Assembly: GCF_017309585.1 (NCBI RefSeq)
Contig: NZ_CP071321.1
Span: forward strand, 4,422,001 to 4,486,000
From: Nitrogeniibacter aestuarii
GTDB lineage: Bacteria > Pseudomonadota > Gammaproteobacteria > Burkholderiales > Rhodocyclaceae
Length of the DNA stretch: 64,000 nucleotides
Direction: 5' to 3'
The first letter of the stretch is position 1. Each line of letters begins with the position of its first letter. Both the position numbers and the translations under genes were made by a program. This document shows positions 41,872-51,086 of this stretch, in pieces. Below the pieces are notes generated by a model, which worked only from the letters and a program-made list of their open reading frames with translations, was not told where the DNA came from and made no database searches.

Positions 41872-42399
41872 TCAGGCGGCGACCGGCTTGGGCATGACCC
41901 AGTGCTGCAGGGTCACGGGCAGCGGGCGCATGGAGAGGGCCTCGGTGGGGCACTTCTCGACACAGGCCTCGCAGCCAGTACAGGCGTCGCGCATGACGTT
42001 GTGGATCTGCTTGGCGGCGCCGATGATGGCGTCGGTGGGGCAGACCTTGCTGCACCGGCAACAGCCGATGCAGATCTCTTCGGCCACTTCGGCAATGCGC
42101 GGGCCGACATCGCCCATGGCGGACAGATCCACACTCAGCCCGAGCTTGGCGGCAATCTCGGCGGCCAGGGCCTTGCCGCCCGGCGGGCAGCAGGTGGCCG
42201 GCGCGCTGCCGTCGATGATGGCGTTGGCGGCGCCCTCGCACCCGGGGAAGCCGCACTGGCCACAGTTGGTGCCCGGCATCATCTCGACGAGTTCATCCAC
42301 GATGGGATTGCCCTCGACGCGCAGGACGCGGTTGGCCACCCCGAGCAGAATGCCCAGCACGGCGCCGAGAAGGGTGAGGCTGGCAACGGCAGCGATCAT
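41872..42399 (-). CDS. rnfB: Rnf complex subunit RnfB (iron-sulfur)
   Basis: 175-aa subunit with an N-terminal membrane helix (MIAAVASLTLLGAVLGILLG) and cysteine motifs for one 4Fe-4S cluster (CGQCGFPGCEG) and two ferredoxin-type clusters (CIGCCRCSKVCPTDAI and CTGCEACVEKCPTEAL). It is the likely contact point for soluble ferredoxins or flavodoxin. It lies ten bases downstream of rnfA and ten upstream of rnfC. Confidence 0.96.
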   Translation of the reverse strand: MIAAVASLTLLGAVLGILLGVANRVLRVEGNPIVDELVEMMPGTNCGQCGFPGCEGAANAIIDGSAPATCCPPGGKALAAEIAAKLGLSVDLSAMGDVGPRIAEVAEEICIGCCRCSKVCPTDAIIGAAKQIHNVMRDACTGCEACVEKCPTEALSMRPLPVTLQHWVMPKPVAA

Positions 42400-42409
42400 G
42401 GCGGACCTC

Positions 42410-42988
42410 CTACACTTTCATGCCCGAAAAGCCCATGAAGGCCAGGGCAAGGAGACTGATGGTGACAAAGGCGATGGGCGCGCCCGCGAAGGCAGCAGGC
42501 ACCCGCGCCAGGGCGATGCGCTCGCGCAGGCCGGCGAAGATCAGCAGCACCAGCGTGAAGCCCAACGCCGAGCCGAAGCCGTAGAGCAGGCTCTTGAAGA
42601 AGCTGAAGTGTTCGGCCACGTTGAGCAGGGCCACGCCCAGCACCGCGCAGTTGGTGGTGATGAGCGGCAGGTAGATACCGAGCGACTGGTACAGGGCCGG
42701 GCTGCTCTTTTTCACGAACATTTCGGTGAACTGCACCACCGAGGCAATCACCAGAATGAAGGTGAGGATGCGCAGGTACTGCAGCCCGAAGGGTTCGAGC
42801 AGCCAGTTTTCGAGCATCCACGAGGCGGCGGCCGCCAGCGTGAGCACGAAGGTGGTGGCCATGCCCATGCCCAGCGCGCTGTCCATTTTTCTGGACACGC
42901 CCATGGCGGGGCACAGGCCGAGAAACTTGACCAGCACCACGTTGTTGACCAACGCGGTCGAGAGAATGAGTAGCAGGATGTCCTTCAT
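42410..42988 (-). CDS. rnfA: Rnf complex subunit RnfA
   Basis: 192-aa membrane subunit with six helices. LILSTALVNNVVLVKFLGLC and PAMGVSRKMDSALGMGMATT, then LPLITTNCAVLGVALLN, are the signature parts, with Cys residues in the half-helices that bind a membrane [2Fe-2S] cluster in studied complexes. It is the first gene of the minus-strand rnf operon, with a sigma-54 promoter and NifA site upstream, so this is the nif-type Rnf set that supplies low-potential electrons for nitrogenase. Confidence 0.96.
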   Translation of the reverse strand: MKDILLLILSTALVNNVVLVKFLGLCPAMGVSRKMDSALGMGMATTFVLTLAAAASWMLENWLLEPFGLQYLRILTFILVIASVVQFTEMFVKKSSPALYQSLGIYLPLITTNCAVLGVALLNVAEHFSFFKSLLYGFGSALGFTLVLLIFAGLRERIALARVPAAFAGAPIAFVTISLLALAFMGFSGMKV

Positions 42989-43017
42989 GGCGATGGCTCC
43001 AGGTGTCGCCAGGGACG

Positions 43018-43035
43018 TTGCATAAGCTATGCCAA
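43018..43035 (-). promoter_or_regulatory. Sigma-54 promoter of rnfA
   Basis: On the minus strand: TTGGCATAGCTTATGCAA, with GG and GC ten bases apart (TGGCAT, five bases, ATGCA). It lies about 30 bases before the rnfA start codon. Confidence 0.85.
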
Positions 43036-43118
43036 AGGGACTGCACCAAAAAAACCCTACAATTTTCAGGGCTTTATGGCGCAGCGCACCAGCCGCGTGC
43101 CGGGAAGGCTTGCCACAA

Positions 43119-43134
43119 TGTCACAAAGGCGACA
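43119..43134. promoter_or_regulatory. NifA upstream activator site (rnfA / nifL intergenic)
   Basis: TGTCACAAAGGCGACA fits TGT-N10-ACA. It lies about 100 bases upstream of the rnfA sigma-54 element and shares 12 of 16 bases with the nifE site at 17919. It also lies 117 bases upstream of nifL, but I see no sigma-54 element in front of nifL. Confidence 0.82.
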
Positions 43135-43250
43135 AAACACCCTCCAAAACAGGGGCTTCCGGGGCGTGGTGCACTGCAAAGCCTTGAAAGACGGGCCAAG
43201 GCATGCTTTCTGCTTTTGCCATTCATGTCACTCCAGTGAGGACATGAACA

Positions 43251-44780
43251 ATGACAGCAATGACACGCGGCAAATCAAAACCAAAACGCGTCTCATCGGC
43301 AGACGACCTGCCCTTCGAGGTATACCGCCAGGCCGTGGATCAGGCCGACATCGCCATCTCGATCACCGATCAGCGGGCAAACATCCTGTATGCCAACACG
43401 GCATTCACCGCCATCACCGGCTACGCGGCTGACGAGATCATCGGCTGCAATGAGTCGGTGCTCTCGAACCACACCACGCCGGCCAAGCTGTACAAGGAGA
43501 TGTGGGCCCATCTGTCGGAGCAGCGCCCATGGAGTGGTCGGGTGCTCAACCGCCGCAAGGATGGCCAGCTCTATCTGGCGGACCTGACCATCTCGCCGGT
43601 GGTCGGGCCGGATGGCACCACGAGTCACTTCCTCGGCATCCACCGCGACGTGACCGAGTTCAACCGTCTCGAGCGGGTGGTGCGCAACCAGAAGATGCTC
43701 ATCGAGTCGACGCTCAACGCGGCGCCCGTGGGCCTTGCCCTGCTCGACACGACCGGCCGGGTGATTCTCGACAACGAAGCCTGCAAGCGCCTGACCTCCG
43801 ACATGGGCACGCAGGAGCCGGCGCATTTCATTCTCGACATGCTCATGCCCGACTGGCGTGAGTTGCTGGGCGACGATCCCTCGCGCTGCGCCTTCGCCAA
43901 TCGCGAGGTTCGCATCGACCGCCGTGGCGGCGCCCAGCGCTGGCTGTCGGTCACCGCCTCGATCATCGAAACCCAGAGCGATTGTGCCGACACCTACTTC
44001 ACCGCCTCGCAGCAACCCGGCCTGCTGCTGGTGATCAATGACGTGACCGAGTTGCATGTGGAGCAGGAGCGCGCCCGCGCGGACGCGCTCAAGATCGCCC
44101 TCATCGACGAAGAGCGCAACGCAGCCATCCGCGAAGGCCTCTCGGCTGCGCTCTACCGGCTCGACGAGCCGCTCAACATGATGACCTCGGCCCTGCATGT
44201 GCTGCGCCGGCGCGAGCCAGCCACCGCCGAGATCCTGAACGAAGCGGTCAACGCCAGCCGCGAGCACATGGACGCGTTGCGCCAGGTGATCCCGCCGGCG
44301 CCGCCGGAGAGCCAGTCGACGGTGAATATCAACGAGATCGTGCGGGACGTGCTCGAAATCAGTGTGCCGCGCATGCTGGCAGCCGGTGTGACGGTGGACT
44401 GGAAGCCCATGTCCACCCTGCCCAACATCCAGGCCCGGCCGCTGCAGCTGCGCATGCTCTTCAAGGCGCTGGTCGACAACGCCATCGAAGCCATGAACAC
44501 CAAAGGCTGGCGGCAACGCGAACTGACCGTGACCAGCAGCCTCACCGACGCGCGCGTGGTGGTGTGCGTGCTCGACACCGGCCCCGGCCTGAGCGACGCC
44601 GCCCGCCATCGCGCGTTTGAACCCTTCTTCTCGGCCAAGAGCGGCCGCCATCTGGGCACCGGGCTGTCCCGCGCCCAGCAGATCGTCTCAGATCATGGCG
44701 GCCTGATCGACCTCAATCCACGGCCCGACGGCGGCTGCGCCGCCATCGTGGAGCTGCGGATCGACGGCGACCCGCTCTGA
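43251..44780 (+). CDS. nifL: Nitrogen fixation regulator NifL
   Basis: 509-aa NifL-type PAS-GHKL protein. The first PAS domain (about 20-145) runs from FEVYRQAVDQADIAISITDQ to HFLGIHRDVTEFNRLERVVR and probably binds FAD as the redox sensor. A second PAS-like domain follows (STLNAAPVGLALLDTTGRVI). The C-terminal nucleotide-binding part has VDNAIEAMN (N box), VLDTGPGLSD and FSAKSGRHLGTGLSRAQQIV. NifL binds NifA directly and blocks it under oxygen or fixed nitrogen. It lies 22 bases upstream of nifA on the same strand, the normal nifLA order. Confidence 0.93.
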   Translation: MTAMTRGKSKPKRVSSADDLPFEVYRQAVDQADIAISITDQRANILYANTAFTAITGYAADEIIGCNESVLSNHTTPAKLYKEMWAHLSEQRPWSGRVLNRRKDGQLYLADLTISPVVGPDGTTSHFLGIHRDVTEFNRLERVVRNQKMLIESTLNAAPVGLALLDTTGRVILDNEACKRLTSDMGTQEPAHFILDMLMPDWRELLGDDPSRCAFANREVRIDRRGGAQRWLSVTASIIETQSDCADTYFTASQQPGLLLVINDVTELHVEQERARADALKIALIDEERNAAIREGLSAALYRLDEPLNMMTSALHVLRRREPATAEILNEAVNASREHMDALRQVIPPAPPESQSTVNINEIVRDVLEISVPRMLAAGVTVDWKPMSTLPNIQARPLQLRMLFKALVDNAIEAMNTKGWRQRELTVTSSLTDARVVVCVLDTGPGLSDAARHRAFEPFFSAKSGRHLGTGLSRAQQIVSDHGGLIDLNPRPDGGCAAIVELRIDGDPL

Positions 44781-44802
44781 ACCGACGCGAACGGACCCCA
44801 TC

Positions 44803-46425
44803 ATGCTCGATCACGCAAAACGCCCGCATGACGTCAATCCGCACACCGGCTACTGCCGGTCGCACGAACTCAACCAGCTGCTCATCGGCGCCCTGTACGC
44901 GGTCAGTCGGGCGCTGAGCCGCTCGCTCGACTTCAACGACACGCTCACCGAGGTGCTGCGCGTGCTCCATGAAGAAGCGGATCTGACGCGCGGGCTGATC
45001 GCCGTGGTCGATGGCGAAGGCCAGCTGGCCGTTCATGCCATGTATTCCCCCGATGGCGACCCCACCCCCACCATGCGCTATCGCTCGGGCGAGGGTGTGC
45101 TCGGCGCGCTGCTCGAAACGCCACGCACCTTCAAGACCACCCACCTGGGCCAGGAACCGCGCTTCCTGAACCGGCTGGAACGCTACGACCGCAATCTGCC
45201 TTTCATCGCCGTGCCCATCCGCTTGGGCAGTGACCTCAAGGGCGTGCTGGCGGTGCAGCCCATGCACCCGGACGAAGGCCTGCTCGACGAGCGCACCCAG
45301 TTCGTCGAGATGGTCGCCAATCTGGTCGGCCAGAACCTGCGTCTGGCCACCGAAGTGATCGAGGAGAAGAGCTCGCTGGTGGCCGAACGCGATTCGCTGC
45401 GTCGTCAGGTGCGCCGGGAGCACGGCTTCGACAGCATGGTGGGCCACTCCACCGTGATGCGCCGCATCTTCGATCAGGCGCGCATGGTGGCCAAGTGGAA
45501 CACCACCGTGCTCATCCGCGGCGAGACCGGCACCGGCAAGGAACTGATTGCCAACGCCATCCACTTCAACTCCCCACGGGGCCGCAACCCCTTCGTGCGC
45601 CTGAACTGTGCCGCCCTGCCGGAAAACCTGCTCGAGTCCGAACTGTTCGGCCACGAGCGCGGTGCCTTCACCGGCGCCACCGACTCGCGCAAGGGCCGCT
45701 TCGAGCAGGCCGATGGCGGCTCCCTGTTCCTGGACGAAATCGGCGAAATTTCCGGCGCCTTCCAGGCCAAGCTGCTGCGCGTGCTGCAGGAGGGTGAGTT
45801 CGAACGCGTGGGGGGCAGCAAGACCATCAAGGTGGATGTGCGCATCATCACCGCCACCCATCGGGATCTGGAAACGGCTGTGGAAGAAGGCGATTTCCGC
45901 GAGGATCTGTTCTATCGCCTCAACGTCATGCCCCTGTTCCTGCCCCCCCTGCGCGAACGCATCGAGGACATTCCCGAGATCGCGCGCCATCTGCTCAACA
46001 AGATCGGTCAGGAGCAGCAGCGCAAGCTCACGCTCTCCGACATGGCCACCCGACGCCTGGCCAGCCACCCGTGGCCCGGCAACGTGCGAGAACTCGAAAA
46101 CTGTCTGGAGCGCGCCGCCGTGCTCTCGCCTGACGGCCAGATCGACGTGGACCTGATCCAGTTCCAGACCCTGCGCGGCGGCGGACGCCCCATGGCCCCG
46201 AGCATGCCCTCGCCCATGACCACCCCCAGCGCACCGAAACCCGGCGTCCCTCCACCGACCAACGTGGATCTGGACGACCCCACGCTGTCGGAGCGGGAGC
46301 GCGTGATCGCCGCCCTTGAACAGGCCGGCTGGGTACAGGCCAAGGCCGCGCGCCTGCTCAACATGACCCCGCGCCAGATCGCCTACCGGATCCAGACGCT
46401 GAACATCGAAGTGAAGCAGTTCTGA
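44803..46425 (+). CDS. nifA: Nif-specific sigma-54 activator NifA
   Basis: 540 aa. An N-terminal GAF domain (about 25-185) is followed by the AAA+ sigma-54 interaction domain with GETGTGKE (Walker A), ESELFGHERGAFTGATDSRK (the GAFTGA loop that touches sigma-54), GGSLFLDEIGE (Walker B) and RLNVMPLFLPPLRER. A Pro-rich linker (MAPSMPSPMTTPSAPKPGVP) leads to a Fis-type helix-turn-helix, QAGWVQAKAARLLNMTPRQI. The linker lacks the Cys-rich motif of oxygen-sensitive NifA proteins, in agreement with control by NifL next to it. It should activate the three promoters listed here. Confidence 0.96.
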   Translation: MLDHAKRPHDVNPHTGYCRSHELNQLLIGALYAVSRALSRSLDFNDTLTEVLRVLHEEADLTRGLIAVVDGEGQLAVHAMYSPDGDPTPTMRYRSGEGVLGALLETPRTFKTTHLGQEPRFLNRLERYDRNLPFIAVPIRLGSDLKGVLAVQPMHPDEGLLDERTQFVEMVANLVGQNLRLATEVIEEKSSLVAERDSLRRQVRREHGFDSMVGHSTVMRRIFDQARMVAKWNTTVLIRGETGTGKELIANAIHFNSPRGRNPFVRLNCAALPENLLESELFGHERGAFTGATDSRKGRFEQADGGSLFLDEIGEISGAFQAKLLRVLQEGEFERVGGSKTIKVDVRIITATHRDLETAVEEGDFREDLFYRLNVMPLFLPPLRERIEDIPEIARHLLNKIGQEQQRKLTLSDMATRRLASHPWPGNVRELENCLERAAVLSPDGQIDVDLIQFQTLRGGGRPMAPSMPSPMTTPSAPKPGVPPPTNVDLDDPTLSERERVIAALEQAGWVQAKAARLLNMTPRQIAYRIQTLNIEVKQF

Positions 46426-46587
46426 AGCAACGGCCCGAAACGGGCAGCGTCGTCCATCGGACAGGCGCCGACACGGCGGTTTCAGCCATGGATCGGGCCG
46501 ATCGTCGGTGGCGGAACCCGGCCGCTCGATCAGGCCGGCATTTTCGCATCGACAGCCCCGCGAAGCCGCTGATAGCATGCGAACGCC

Positions 46588-48045
46588 ATGTTCATGATGC
46601 CTTACGTCACCCGGCTCATTCGGGGCTATATCCCCTTCGCCATCGCATTGATCGTTGCGGTGTGCTGCTTCAATTTCTTCGTGCTGCAGGCCAACGACGC
46701 CCAGCGCTACCAGTGGGCCTATGACTACTACGCGAGCAGCGTCCTCGCCCCGGTCGAGGCTGAGGCGTTCAAGGCCCACCTGCGTGAGCAGCGCAATGGC
46801 ACGGCGCTTCGCGATTTCGAAGCCCTGGAAGCGCAAAACGCCATCCCGCTGATGCTTCAGCAGATGGAGGCCGACCCCCAGTTCAGCGCGCGCATTGATC
46901 AGGGCACGCTACTGACCACCAACGATCCGCAATACCATGACTGGCGGTCCGCGCGTGCGCAGTTCGAGCAGCTCGAATCACGCATCGTGACCGAGCGATT
47001 CGCGTTCGATACGGCGGCCCCCGACTGGGCCGGCGCCATCACGCACCAGTTTCTTCACGGCGGGACGGGTCATCTGGTGGGCAATATGGTGGTCCTGCTG
47101 CTCGTCGGCCCGGTGGTTGAGGCACTGATCGGCTTCATCCCGTTCGTGTGCCTGTTTCTCGTCGGTGGCATCGCCGCTGCCGGCGCGCAATGGCTGGTCA
47201 CACAGGGCGCACCGGGCGGTCTGATTGGCGCTTCGGGTGCCATCTCGGCGGTCATGGCCGCGTTCGCGGTGCTGCTGGGCACGCGACGCATTCCGTTTTT
47301 CTATTTTCTGGTGGTGTATTTCGACGTGATCAAGGCGCCTGCCTTGATCGCACTGCCAGTGTGGCTGGTGAATGAAGCGGTGCAGTTCTACTGGTTCGGC
47401 GACGCCTCCCGCATTGCCTACGGAGCCCATTTCGGGGGTCTGCTGGCGGGTGCACTGCTGGTCCTGCCCCTCAGACCGCGGGCGATACGCAAGCTGGCGG
47501 CCGCCAGCGAATCGCAGGAGGCCGACGATCCGCATGCCCCGGCGAGCTCGTCGGCCGCACGACACCTCGAACGTGCGCGGCGTCTGATGGCGCGGCAACA
47601 GTTCGATGAGGCGCGCGCAGTCTATGCGCAGGCCGCACAGGACGCCCACGGTGATATCGACACCCTGCGCGAATGCTTCAATGTCGCCCGGCTCTCACCG
47701 GCAAGCCGCGACTATCACCGCATCGTGATGCGGATTCTCGCGCTGAAAAGCCGCCAGCAGGAGGTCCAGCACCTCGTGCTCGACACCTTTTCGCACTATC
47801 TCACCGAGGCGCAGCCGCGCCCCTTGTTGAGCCCAGCACTGGCTACCGTGCTGATCGAGCGCTTTGCCGAGACCGGCTGTCTGCCCCAGCTGGAGCGGAC
47901 CATTCGCGTCCTGCACGCCAGTGCCCCAGCGCATGAGCAACTCGCCCCGCTGATCCGCCGGGCAATCGCGGCCATGAACACGGCTGGCGAGCCTCAGCGC
48001 GCGCAGGCGCTCAAGACCTTGCTTGACCGGAAAGCCCCGGCCTAG
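46588..48045 (+). CDS. Rhomboid family intramembrane serine protease
   Basis: 485-aa membrane protein. The rhomboid core lies between about residues 150 and 290: THQFLHGGTGHLVGNM (His/Asn region), GLIGASGAISAVMAAF with the catalytic Ser of GxSG, and IAYGAHFGGLLAGALL with the catalytic His. An N-terminal helix and a periplasmic loop of about 120 residues precede the core, and a C-terminal cytosolic region of about 190 residues looks TPR-like (ARRLMARQQFDEARAVYAQA). It overlaps the convergent gene by four bases. Substrates unknown. Confidence 0.88.
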   Translation: MFMMPYVTRLIRGYIPFAIALIVAVCCFNFFVLQANDAQRYQWAYDYYASSVLAPVEAEAFKAHLREQRNGTALRDFEALEAQNAIPLMLQQMEADPQFSARIDQGTLLTTNDPQYHDWRSARAQFEQLESRIVTERFAFDTAAPDWAGAITHQFLHGGTGHLVGNMVVLLLVGPVVEALIGFIPFVCLFLVGGIAAAGAQWLVTQGAPGGLIGASGAISAVMAAFAVLLGTRRIPFFYFLVVYFDVIKAPALIALPVWLVNEAVQFYWFGDASRIAYGAHFGGLLAGALLVLPLRPRAIRKLAAASESQEADDPHAPASSSAARHLERARRLMARQQFDEARAVYAQAAQDAHGDIDTLRECFNVARLSPASRDYHRIVMRILALKSRQQEVQHLVLDTFSHYLTEAQPRPLLSPALATVLIERFAETGCLPQLERTIRVLHASAPAHEQLAPLIRRAIAAMNTAGEPQRAQALKTLLDRKAPA

Positions 48046-49493
48046 CCGGGCGCCGGGCGCACTGCCTGGGCTTTCATTTGCGCAATGACCGTGCGCAGCT
48101 GCCGGGCCTCCGGCACGCGAACATGATCCGGAAAACGGCGAATCAGGGTACGCAACATCTGGTCGGCCACATCGTCCCGCCCCAGGTCCTCGCACAGGAT
48201 TCGCCCGCCGAGAAAGTAGGCTTCGGCGAGCAACGCATGGGGACCAAAGGCCTTTTCGAATCCGTTGAGGATGGCAATGGCGGCCTTCGGGTCCCGCTCG
48301 GTGCGGGCGGCTTGCGCAAGTGCCATGACCTCACTGGCACGCTCCAGCCGGAATGCCGGATTCCGCTCCCGGCAGCGCTTCCACACATCCACCGCGGCTT
48401 GCGTCTTGCCCGCGTCGAGCATGCGCGGGATCAACCTGAGCGCGTGGTTGCACAGCCGCTCGTCCTTGCCGGCCAGGAAGAGGAGCTTGTTGTAACGATC
48501 CATCGCCGGGATGTTGTCGTGATCGAGACGCTGGGCCTCGTAGGCCATGTCGAGCGCATCCTGGATATTCCCTTCGCCGATCAGCTGGGCGATACGTCGG
48601 TCGTCTTCGTTCTCGGCCGTCGTCGTCCTGCTCGCCGCCTGCCCTCTTCGGGGGGCATCAACCTCCAGCCCGAGTGCCTCGTGAAACTGGTACAGCACAT
48701 AGCCGAGCATGTTGAAGGCAATCAGGGTGAAGTACATGGCCAGCCCCGTCATGAGCAGGACCGCACCGGCCACCCGGGTGTGCATGCGCTCGGAAAAATC
48801 GCGCAGCTCCGCCATGCCCGCTTGGAATGCCGTCGCATCCTGCCGGGCCGCAGCGTCCTGCAGACTGATCTGCAATGCCTCCCACTGTTCTCCGAGGGGC
48901 ACCAGGGTGTGCTCGAGCGAGGCGCCAATCAGGAACATCTGGCCGCCCGAGAGGCAGAAAAGGAAGACGCACAGCAGAACATAGGGCTTGCCGATGCGAC
49001 TGATGGTACTCACGGCCACGGTCGGATCGAGCGCAGTGAGCAGGCTGCCACTGATGATCAGCCCCATGAGCGCCGCAGGCGTGACCACCGTGACCAGGAA
49101 ATTGGCGAGTTGCGCGAGGCCGTTCCCGAAAAAGCCGGCCACGAAACCGACCAGCAGGCCCGGAATCAGGAACAGGCCGAAGATCTTGTAGGGCATGGCC
49201 CGCATCGCGTCGTCTTCGAGCGGGGAGAACTCGGTCGGCGACAGACGCCCCAGCGCCGTTTCGGACAGCACCCGGCTGCCATATCGCAGCAGGAAGATCC
49301 ACGCCAGCAGGGACAGTCCCCCGATCGCCAGCACCATGGCCACCGGATGGTTGGCGTAGGCCCCGAGTGCCGGAATCGCCGAGAACAACAGGACACGCAG
49401 GATCGCCTGGGGATACATCGGGAACAGGAAGAAACGGGGCACCCGTGTCCAGAACGGGGGAATCGGGGCCAGGGCTCGATCCAAGATCGCCAC
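48042..49493 (-). CDS. Membrane protein with TPR-like C-terminus, unknown
   Basis: 483-aa protein. The N-terminal 290 residues have about six hydrophobic helices (LRVLLFSAIPALGAYA, IFGLFLIPGLLVGFVAGFF, PYVLLCVFLFCLSGGQMFLI, AVLLMTGLAMYFTLIAFNML and others). The C-terminal part is a run of helical repeats (RIAQLIGEGNIQDALDMAYE, ALRLIPRMLDAGKTQAAVDV, ILCEDLGRDDVADQMLRTLI). The pattern matches the C-terminus of the convergent rhomboid protein, so the two may work in one pathway. No family recognised. Confidence 0.75.
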   Translation of the reverse strand: MAILDRALAPIPPFWTRVPRFFLFPMYPQAILRVLLFSAIPALGAYANHPVAMVLAIGGLSLLAWIFLLRYGSRVLSETALGRLSPTEFSPLEDDAMRAMPYKIFGLFLIPGLLVGFVAGFFGNGLAQLANFLVTVVTPAALMGLIISGSLLTALDPTVAVSTISRIGKPYVLLCVFLFCLSGGQMFLIGASLEHTLVPLGEQWEALQISLQDAAARQDATAFQAGMAELRDFSERMHTRVAGAVLLMTGLAMYFTLIAFNMLGYVLYQFHEALGLEVDAPRRGQAASRTTTAENEDDRRIAQLIGEGNIQDALDMAYEAQRLDHDNIPAMDRYNKLLFLAGKDERLCNHALRLIPRMLDAGKTQAAVDVWKRCRERNPAFRLERASEVMALAQAARTERDPKAAIAILNGFEKAFGPHALLAEAYFLGGRILCEDLGRDDVADQMLRTLIRRFPDHVRVPEARQLRTVIAQMKAQAVRPAPG

Positions 49494-49717
49494 TCCAGTT
49501 GTTTCAAAGCCGAGACATTATGCCGTTTGCACGTGAATCCATTGTGATCTGGGTCACTTCCAGGCGGGCCTGCGCCATCACGCCCCGTCTGTCCGACGGT
49601 CGCGTGTGTCGCAGCAGGTCTTGAGCACATGAATCGCCTCGGCGAGAAGTATGTCACCCACACGCACCCGGCCCACCTGCTATCCTCTGCCCCCCGAATT
49701 TGACATTGGCATATCTC

Positions 49718-50413
49718 ATGGAACTTCAATCAACCTCAGTCAATGATCAGGCACTGAGCCGTCCGGCATTCATCCGCTCGACCTATCTGCACCTGGCTGT
49801 CGCCATCGTGGCCTTCGCCGTCCTCTCGGCCCTGTGCTTCTTCAGCGGCATCGGCTTCGCCATGCTCAAGCTCCTGTCCGGCGCGCCCTTCGGCTGGCTG
49901 GCCATGCTTGGCGGATTCATGGTGGTGTCCTGGATCGCCACCCGCTTCGCCGACACCGCGGAGTCGCGCAACCAGCAACTGACCGGCCTCGGCCTCTACG
50001 TGCTGGCAGACACGGTTCTGTTCGCGCCCATGTTCGCCCTCGCTGCCGTAGCGGCCCCCGGTGCCATTTCCTCGGCGGTGCTGGTGACCGCATTGCTGGT
50101 GGCCGGCCTGACGTGGACCGCAATGACGGCCAAGACCGACTTTTCCTTCCTGGGCGGCTTTCTCAAGATCGGTGGTCTGGTGGCGCTGGGCGCCATCGTG
50201 ATGAGCGTCTTCATGGGCTTCACCCTGGGGATCTGGTTTTCGGCCGCGATGATCCTGTTCGCCGCCGGCGCCATCCTGTACGACACCTCGAACATCATTC
50301 GCCACTACCCGACCGACCGCCCCGCCGGTGCCGCGCTGCACCTGTTCGCCTCGGTCACCCTGCTGCTGTGGTACGTGCTGCGCTTCCTGATGCAGCTGGC
50401 CAACAGCGACTGA
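49718..50413 (+). CDS. Bax inhibitor-1/YccA family membrane protein
   Basis: 231-aa protein with seven hydrophobic helices (LHLAVAIVAFAVLSALCFF, LAMLGGFMVVSWIATRFAD, LGLYVLADTVLFAPMFALAA and so on). AILYDTSNIIRHYPTDRPAG followed by ALHLFASVTLLLWYVLRFLM is the BI-1 signature with its conserved acidic residue. YccA in E. coli modulates FtsH. The ATG at 49718 is preferred, being where the homologous N-terminus begins; no strong ribosome site is visible. Confidence 0.9.
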   Translation: MELQSTSVNDQALSRPAFIRSTYLHLAVAIVAFAVLSALCFFSGIGFAMLKLLSGAPFGWLAMLGGFMVVSWIATRFADTAESRNQQLTGLGLYVLADTVLFAPMFALAAVAAPGAISSAVLVTALLVAGLTWTAMTAKTDFSFLGGFLKIGGLVALGAIVMSVFMGFTLGIWFSAAMILFAAGAILYDTSNIIRHYPTDRPAGAALHLFASVTLLLWYVLRFLMQLANSD

Positions 50414-50482
50414 TTCCGCTCCGGGACATAAGGGCGGCCTGACCGCCCACCCAACTTTCAACGCAACAAGGGGAACACCATC

Positions 50483-50944
50483 ATGGGTTTTATTTCGAAA
50501 CTTCGCAGTGCGCTGCTGCCGCCGATCCTGATCCTGTTCGGGATCGGTCTTGGTGTCGGCGCCGTCGACGAGATGAACACGTCCAAGGCGCTCGCAGATC
50601 ATGGCGTCGCCACCAAGGCACTGGTCGAGGAAATCACCTGGAAGAAGAAGACTGGCGTCGAGAAGAGCTTCAAGGCAAAGGTGGTTTTCCAGCTTGAAGA
50701 CGGCACGGTTCAGCGCGACACGATCAACGTGGGGACCGATCTCGGAAAGCGCCTCAGGGACGACGAGTCGATCACGCACATCGACATCAAATATCTGCCT
50801 GAGAATCCCGCCAAGGCCGAGCTGGCCAACCACACCGACCAGTCCACCTGGATGTTCGGCGCCTCTGCGGCACTGACCCTCGTCGGCGTGGGCATCCTGG
50901 TGTTCAGGCGCCGCAAGAAGCAGGCGGCATTAGCCGCCGCCTGA
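50483..50944 (+). CDS. DUF3592-type membrane protein
   Basis: 153-aa protein with an N-terminal helix (LLPPILILFGIGLGVGAVDE), a strand-rich domain outside the membrane (TKALVEEITWKKKTGVEKSF, KVVFQLEDGTVQRDTINVG, VKYLPENP-like IKYLPENPAKAE) and a C-terminal helix (WMFGASAALTLVGVGILVF) with a basic tail. This is the arrangement of DUF3592 proteins. AAGGGGAA precedes the ATG. A bidirectional terminator follows. Confidence 0.82.
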   Translation: MGFISKLRSALLPPILILFGIGLGVGAVDEMNTSKALADHGVATKALVEEITWKKKTGVEKSFKAKVVFQLEDGTVQRDTINVGTDLGKRLRDDESITHIDIKYLPENPAKAELANHTDQSTWMFGASAALTLVGVGILVFRRRKKQAALAAA

Positions 50945-50964
50945 CCCGGCAGACGCTGATTCGG

Positions 50965-50990
50965 AAAACAGCGCCCTTGGGCGCTGTTTT
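50965..50990. terminator. Bidirectional rho-independent terminator
   Basis: AAAACAGCGCCC, loop TT, GGGCGCTGTTTT: a 12-base perfect stem with A- and T-runs at its ends, about 20 bases after the DUF3592-type gene. Confidence 0.9.
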
Positions 50991-51086
50991 GCTTCCTGGC
51001 CGGGCCGGAACGCACCGCAGACTAGCCCTGGCGCCCGGTTGCCCGGTATGCTGAGACCTACTCACCTGGCGTATGCGTGTATCAAC

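Noticed and set aside
44713..46836. A 707-codon open frame on the minus strand
   Set aside because: Antisense shadow of nifA; the plus strand encodes a complete NifA.
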